Source: Xanthobacteraceae bacterium
GTDB lineage: Bacteria > Pseudomonadota > Alphaproteobacteria > Rhizobiales > Xanthobacteraceae
DNA length: 64,000 nucleotides
Assembly (NCBI GenBank): GCA_022841625.1
Contig: JALHRD010000026.1
Span: forward strand, 1-64,000
Reading direction: 5' to 3'
The notes below the pieces were generated by a model. It was not told the DNA's origin and did not search any database. It was given only the letters and a program-made list of their open reading frames with translations. Positions 61,259 through 64,000 of the stretch are shown in pieces. Every line of letters starts with the position of its first letter. Position 1 is the first letter of the stretch. A program made the translations under genes and the position numbers.

Positions 61259-62455
61259 CTAAGCCGCGCGTTCCAGCCATTCCTTCGGATCCCCGGCCCG
61301 CCCGCCCCTGGACGACAGCGCGCGCACCAAGTCCTCGATGGCCTCCAGATTGTGAATCGGACGCAATTCGTCAACATGCGGCAGCATCGTGCGGATGCCG
61401 CGCGCCTTGGCCTCGAACCCCGAAAATCGCAAAAGCGGGTTGAGCCAGATCAAGCGCCGGCAGGAGCGGTGCAGCCGGTCGATCTCAAACCCGAGTTCAT
61501 CCGCTCCGTCACGCTCAAGCCCATCGGTAATCAATAGCACAATCGCGCCCTGAGAGAGCACGCGGCGCGCCCAAAGCTTGTTGAAGGCCCGCAGCGACGT
61601 GGCGATACGGGTGCCGCCCGACCAATCGTCGACCCGCGACGTCACCGCCGCCAGCGCTTCGTCGGGATCTTTCTGCTTCAGTGCGCGCGTGACGTTGGTC
61701 AGCCGGGTCCCGAACATGAAGGTATGCACGCGCTTGCGCGCATCGGTGACCGCATGAAGAAAATGCAGGAACAGGCGGGTATATTGGCTCATCGAACCGG
61801 AAATATCGAGCAGCGCGACAATCGGCGGCTGGCGCGTGCGCGGCCCCAGGAATTTCAGGTCGATCAACGCACCGCCGGCCTTGAGGCTTGCGCGCAGCGT
61901 GCGGCGCATGTCGACGATGTGGCCCCGCCGATGCGGCGCCAGCCGCCGCGTCTTGACCTCGTCGAGCGAGAGAACCAGCCGCTTGATCGCGGCCCTGGCC
62001 TGCGCGATCTCAGCCGCCGACATTTGCGCGAAATCTTTCTTCTGGAGCAATTCGCGGTCCGACATCGTCGAGCGCGCGTCAATTTCGATATCGCGCCGAT
62101 CGCGCTCCAGTTCGCGCAGGCCCGCGAACAGCGCCTCCTCGACGCGCTGCGCGCCGGGCCGCGGCTTATCCTCGTCCCGCGGCGGCGTCTGCGACACCAA
62201 TGAGGCCATGAGTTTGTCGAGATAATCCCGACGGCGGAAGAAAATTCGGAACGCCTGATCGAATAGTTGCGTCTGCTCGTGCCGCTTCACGAATACCGCG
62301 TGCAGCGTCCAGTAGAAATCCTCGCGCGTCCCAACGCCGGCAACGCGCAACGCGCCGAGCGCATCAAGCACCGTGCCGGGCCCAACTGGAATCCCCGCCG
62401 CGCGCAACGCGCGCGCGAAGTAGAGGATATTTTCCGCGAGTCGTCCCTCGGCCAT
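61259..62455 (-). CDS. CoxE-type VWA protein
   Basis: 398 aa. The N-terminal region (NILYFARALRAAGIPVGPGTVL...DFYWTLHAVFVKRHEQ) matches CoxE. The VWA domain carries the MIDAS motif in IVALLDISGSMSQYT with the later Thr and Asp residues (GTRIATSL). CoxE acts with the MoxR-type ATPase (CoxD) in the maturation of molybdenum hydroxylases such as CO dehydrogenase. The ATG follows the MoxR stop by 1 bp. Confidence 0.94.
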   Translation of the reverse strand: MAEGRLAENILYFARALRAAGIPVGPGTVLDALGALRVAGVGTREDFYWTLHAVFVKRHEQTQLFDQAFRIFFRRRDYLDKLMASLVSQTPPRDEDKPRPGAQRVEEALFAGLRELERDRRDIEIDARSTMSDRELLQKKDFAQMSAAEIAQARAAIKRLVLSLDEVKTRRLAPHRRGHIVDMRRTLRASLKAGGALIDLKFLGPRTRQPPIVALLDISGSMSQYTRLFLHFLHAVTDARKRVHTFMFGTRLTNVTRALKQKDPDEALAAVTSRVDDWSGGTRIATSLRAFNKLWARRVLSQGAIVLLITDGLERDGADELGFEIDRLHRSCRRLIWLNPLLRFSGFEAKARGIRTMLPHVDELRPIHNLEAIEDLVRALSSRGGRAGDPKEWLERAA

Positions 62456-62456
62456 T

Positions 62457-63395
62457 TTACTCCGCCGCGCGAAGCTGCGTGCGAATCTCGTCGAGCAATT
62501 CCTTCGCTTTGGTACCCTCGATACGAGCGATGTCGTCCTGATATTTCAAAAGTACGCCAAGCGTGTCACACACCGTCGCCGGGTCGAGCACAGCCACGTC
62601 AAGCTCGGTAAGCGCGCCCGCCCAATCGAGCGTCTCCGCCACGCCGGGCGACTTGAACAGATCCTGTTTGCGCAGCGCCTGCACAAAATGCACGATTTGC
62701 TCGGACAGCGCCTTGCCGATGCCGGGAACCTTGGCCCGCACGATCTGCATTTCGCGCGCCGCGGTCGGATAGCCGACCCAGTGATAGAGACAGCGGCGCT
62801 TGAGCGCGTCGTGAATTTCACGGGTGCGGTTGGAGGTGAGGACCACGATCGGCGGCTGCGCCGCCTTAACGGTGCCAAGCTCGGGGATCGTCACCTGGAA
62901 ATCCGCCAGCACTTCGAGCAGAAACGCCTCGAACGCTTCGTCGGCGCGATCGAGTTCGTCGATCAACAGCACCGGCGCACCGGCGGTATCGGGTTCGAGC
63001 GCCTGCAACAGCGGCCGCTTGATCAGAAAGCGTTCGGAGAATACGTCGTGCTCGATCAGCCCGCGGTCGCGATCGCCTTCGGCCTCGGCGACCCGGATCG
63101 CGATCATTTGGGCGGCATAATTCCATTCATAGACTGCCGCCGCAACATCGAGCCCTTCATAGCATTGCAAGCGGATCAGGCGGCGGCCGAGCGTCGCCGA
63201 CAGCACCTTGGCGATCTCGGTCTTGCCGACGCCGGCCTCGCCTTCCAGGAAAATCGGCCGGCCCATGCGCAGCGCCAAAAACAGCACGGTCGCGAGCGAT
63301 CGGTCGGCAAGGTAATCCGCCGCCGACAGGAGTTCGAGCGTCTGGTCGATGGTCGCGGGCAGCGGCCGGGGGAGGGCTGGCTTCATCGCTGGCAT
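62457..63395 (-). CDS. MoxR-family AAA+ ATPase (CoxD-type)
   Basis: 312 aa from the ATG at 63395 (63386 also possible). PIFLEGEAGVGKTEIAKVLSA is Walker A, APVLLIDELDRADEAFEAFLLEVLADF Walker B and sensor region, and PPIVVLTSNRTREIHDALKRRCLYHW the arginine-finger part. CoxD uses ATP to remodel the apo-dehydrogenase during metal-cluster assembly. It is the first gene of the maturation operon, whose transcription runs toward lower coordinates. Confidence 0.95.
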   Translation of the reverse strand: MPAMKPALPRPLPATIDQTLELLSAADYLADRSLATVLFLALRMGRPIFLEGEAGVGKTEIAKVLSATLGRRLIRLQCYEGLDVAAAVYEWNYAAQMIAIRVAEAEGDRDRGLIEHDVFSERFLIKRPLLQALEPDTAGAPVLLIDELDRADEAFEAFLLEVLADFQVTIPELGTVKAAQPPIVVLTSNRTREIHDALKRRCLYHWVGYPTAAREMQIVRAKVPGIGKALSEQIVHFVQALRKQDLFKSPGVAETLDWAGALTELDVAVLDPATVCDTLGVLLKYQDDIARIEGTKAKELLDEIRTQLRAAE

Positions 63396-63644
63396 GTCTA
63401 CCGTGTCTCGGACCGGCGGGCCACCGCAAAGACGCAGCCCTGCGGCCGTGCGCAAGCGTGGCACCACTGCACTTTTGGGATCGTTAACACCATTGGCATT
63501 TCCCTGCTAAACCGACCGCCAAGCGCCTAAGTTTCCGCACAATGGGGCGGTCATTAAGGACAACGTCCGCTCCCAAGACCACATGACGGTTCCGCCACCA
63601 TTGTCACGCCGCCCATGGTCGCGCCACCGCGCTAGGACAGCCCA

Positions 63645-64000
63645 ATGAGTCAGGACACCAACGACCGCTCCAACGTGATTATTCATCCACCGATTGCGTG
63701 GGTGCTTGCGTTCGCTGCCGGTTTCGGGATCGACCGGCTGTATCCGTTACAATTTGTTCCGGCGTCCGTTCCAGGCAGATGGGTCGGCGCCGTTATTTTT
63801 GCGAGCGGCCTTGCGCTGGCAATTTGGGCGATCGTGAAGATCCTCAGCGCGGGCTCGCGGGTCGAGACCTACAAGCCGACGACGGCCATAATTTCAGACG
63901 GTCCCTATCGCCTGACGCGCAATCCCATCTACATCGGCATGTTCTTGGGACAGATCGGCCTCGCCATCGGCTTCGACAGCCTTTGGATCCTGCTGATGCT
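63645..64000 (+). CDS. Isoprenylcysteine/phospholipid methyltransferase family protein, partial
   Basis: The frame runs from the ATG at 63645 (AGGA 7 nt upstream) to the window end, 118 codons. Membrane helices at IAWVLAFAAGFGIDRLY and WVGAVIFASGLALAIWA are followed by PTTAIISDGPYRLTRNPIYIGMFL, the signature of the ICMT/PEMT family (YxxTRNPxY). These integral-membrane methyltransferases act on lipids or isoprenylated thiols. The 3' end is beyond the window. Confidence 0.85.
   Translation, partial: MSQDTNDRSNVIIHPPIAWVLAFAAGFGIDRLYPLQFVPASVPGRWVGAVIFASGLALAIWAIVKILSAGSRVETYKPTTAIISDGPYRLTRNPIYIGMFLGQIGLAIGFDSLWILLM

Overview
The window looks like chromosome from a high-GC alphaproteobacterium of the order Hyphomicrobiales, probably the Bradyrhizobiaceae/Xanthobacteraceae branch. 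This rests on family content: DUF3126, Usg, zf-CHCC, the BTLCP cysteine peptidase, PAS_5, a CoxD/CoxE/XdhC/MocA set, several orphan Bug receptors, and a two-part GATC-rich intergenic palindrome that I recall from rhizobial genomes. No rRNA, prophage, transposase or CRISPR array was seen. The single tRNA is tRNA-Leu(UAA).

Layout. 0-4.8 kb: a BrnT/BrnA toxin-antitoxin pair, a YadA-like trimeric autotransporter with 12 tandem 16-residue repeats, a small exported protein, then flavin reductase and nitroreductase genes. 4.8-10.1 kb: an exported beta-rich protein, an exported SAM methyltransferase, an APC permease and a GT-C-like membrane protein. 10.1-14.4 kb: an amidohydrolase half-gene, a Bug receptor, and a DUF47-PiT-Nudix phosphate operon. 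14.5-25.7 kb: thrS, a membrane protein with SEL1-like repeats, a periplasmic ClpP-fold protein, yidD, a PAS_5 protein, a two-PilZ protein, a BTLCP peptidase, a gamma carbonic anhydrase and small proteins. 25.4-36.6 kb: DUF3126, cysE, hydrolase, zf-CHCC, an FAD monooxygenase, a YHS-type copper P-type ATPase, tRNA-Leu, a cupin, gpt, a Tat-exported intradiol dioxygenase and a CinA/MoaB-type protein.

36.6-42.9 kb holds a Bug receptor paired with an exported class II aldolase, then the four-gene Anbu cluster: permuted ATP-grasp, alpha-E, transglutaminase-like protease and Anbu proteasome homologue. 43-57.8 kb: a GGDEF-EAL protein, an SDR, a putative FixK/FNR-controlled SHOCT and P19-like pair, a nucleoside transporter, an FAH/Bug/UbiD group, usg, CIRCE-controlled groES-groEL, an orphan FlgC-like protein, a secreted glycan-binding-type protein and a frameshifted DUF72 gene. 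58-64 kb: DUF4189 and a five-gene operon (MoxR, CoxE-type VWA, two XdhC, MocA fusion) for molybdenum-hydroxylase maturation, without structural genes in view. The last gene is cut by the window end.

The most unusual signal is not a gene. At least eight CTAG-ended imperfect palindromes of about 75 bp sit at gene 3' ends, often as tandem pairs 13-16 nt apart. They share an architecture while the stems diverge in a paired way. Four genes take their TAG stop codon from the palindrome edge, a fifth takes it at the edge of a different palindrome family, and a sixth from a heptamer repeat.
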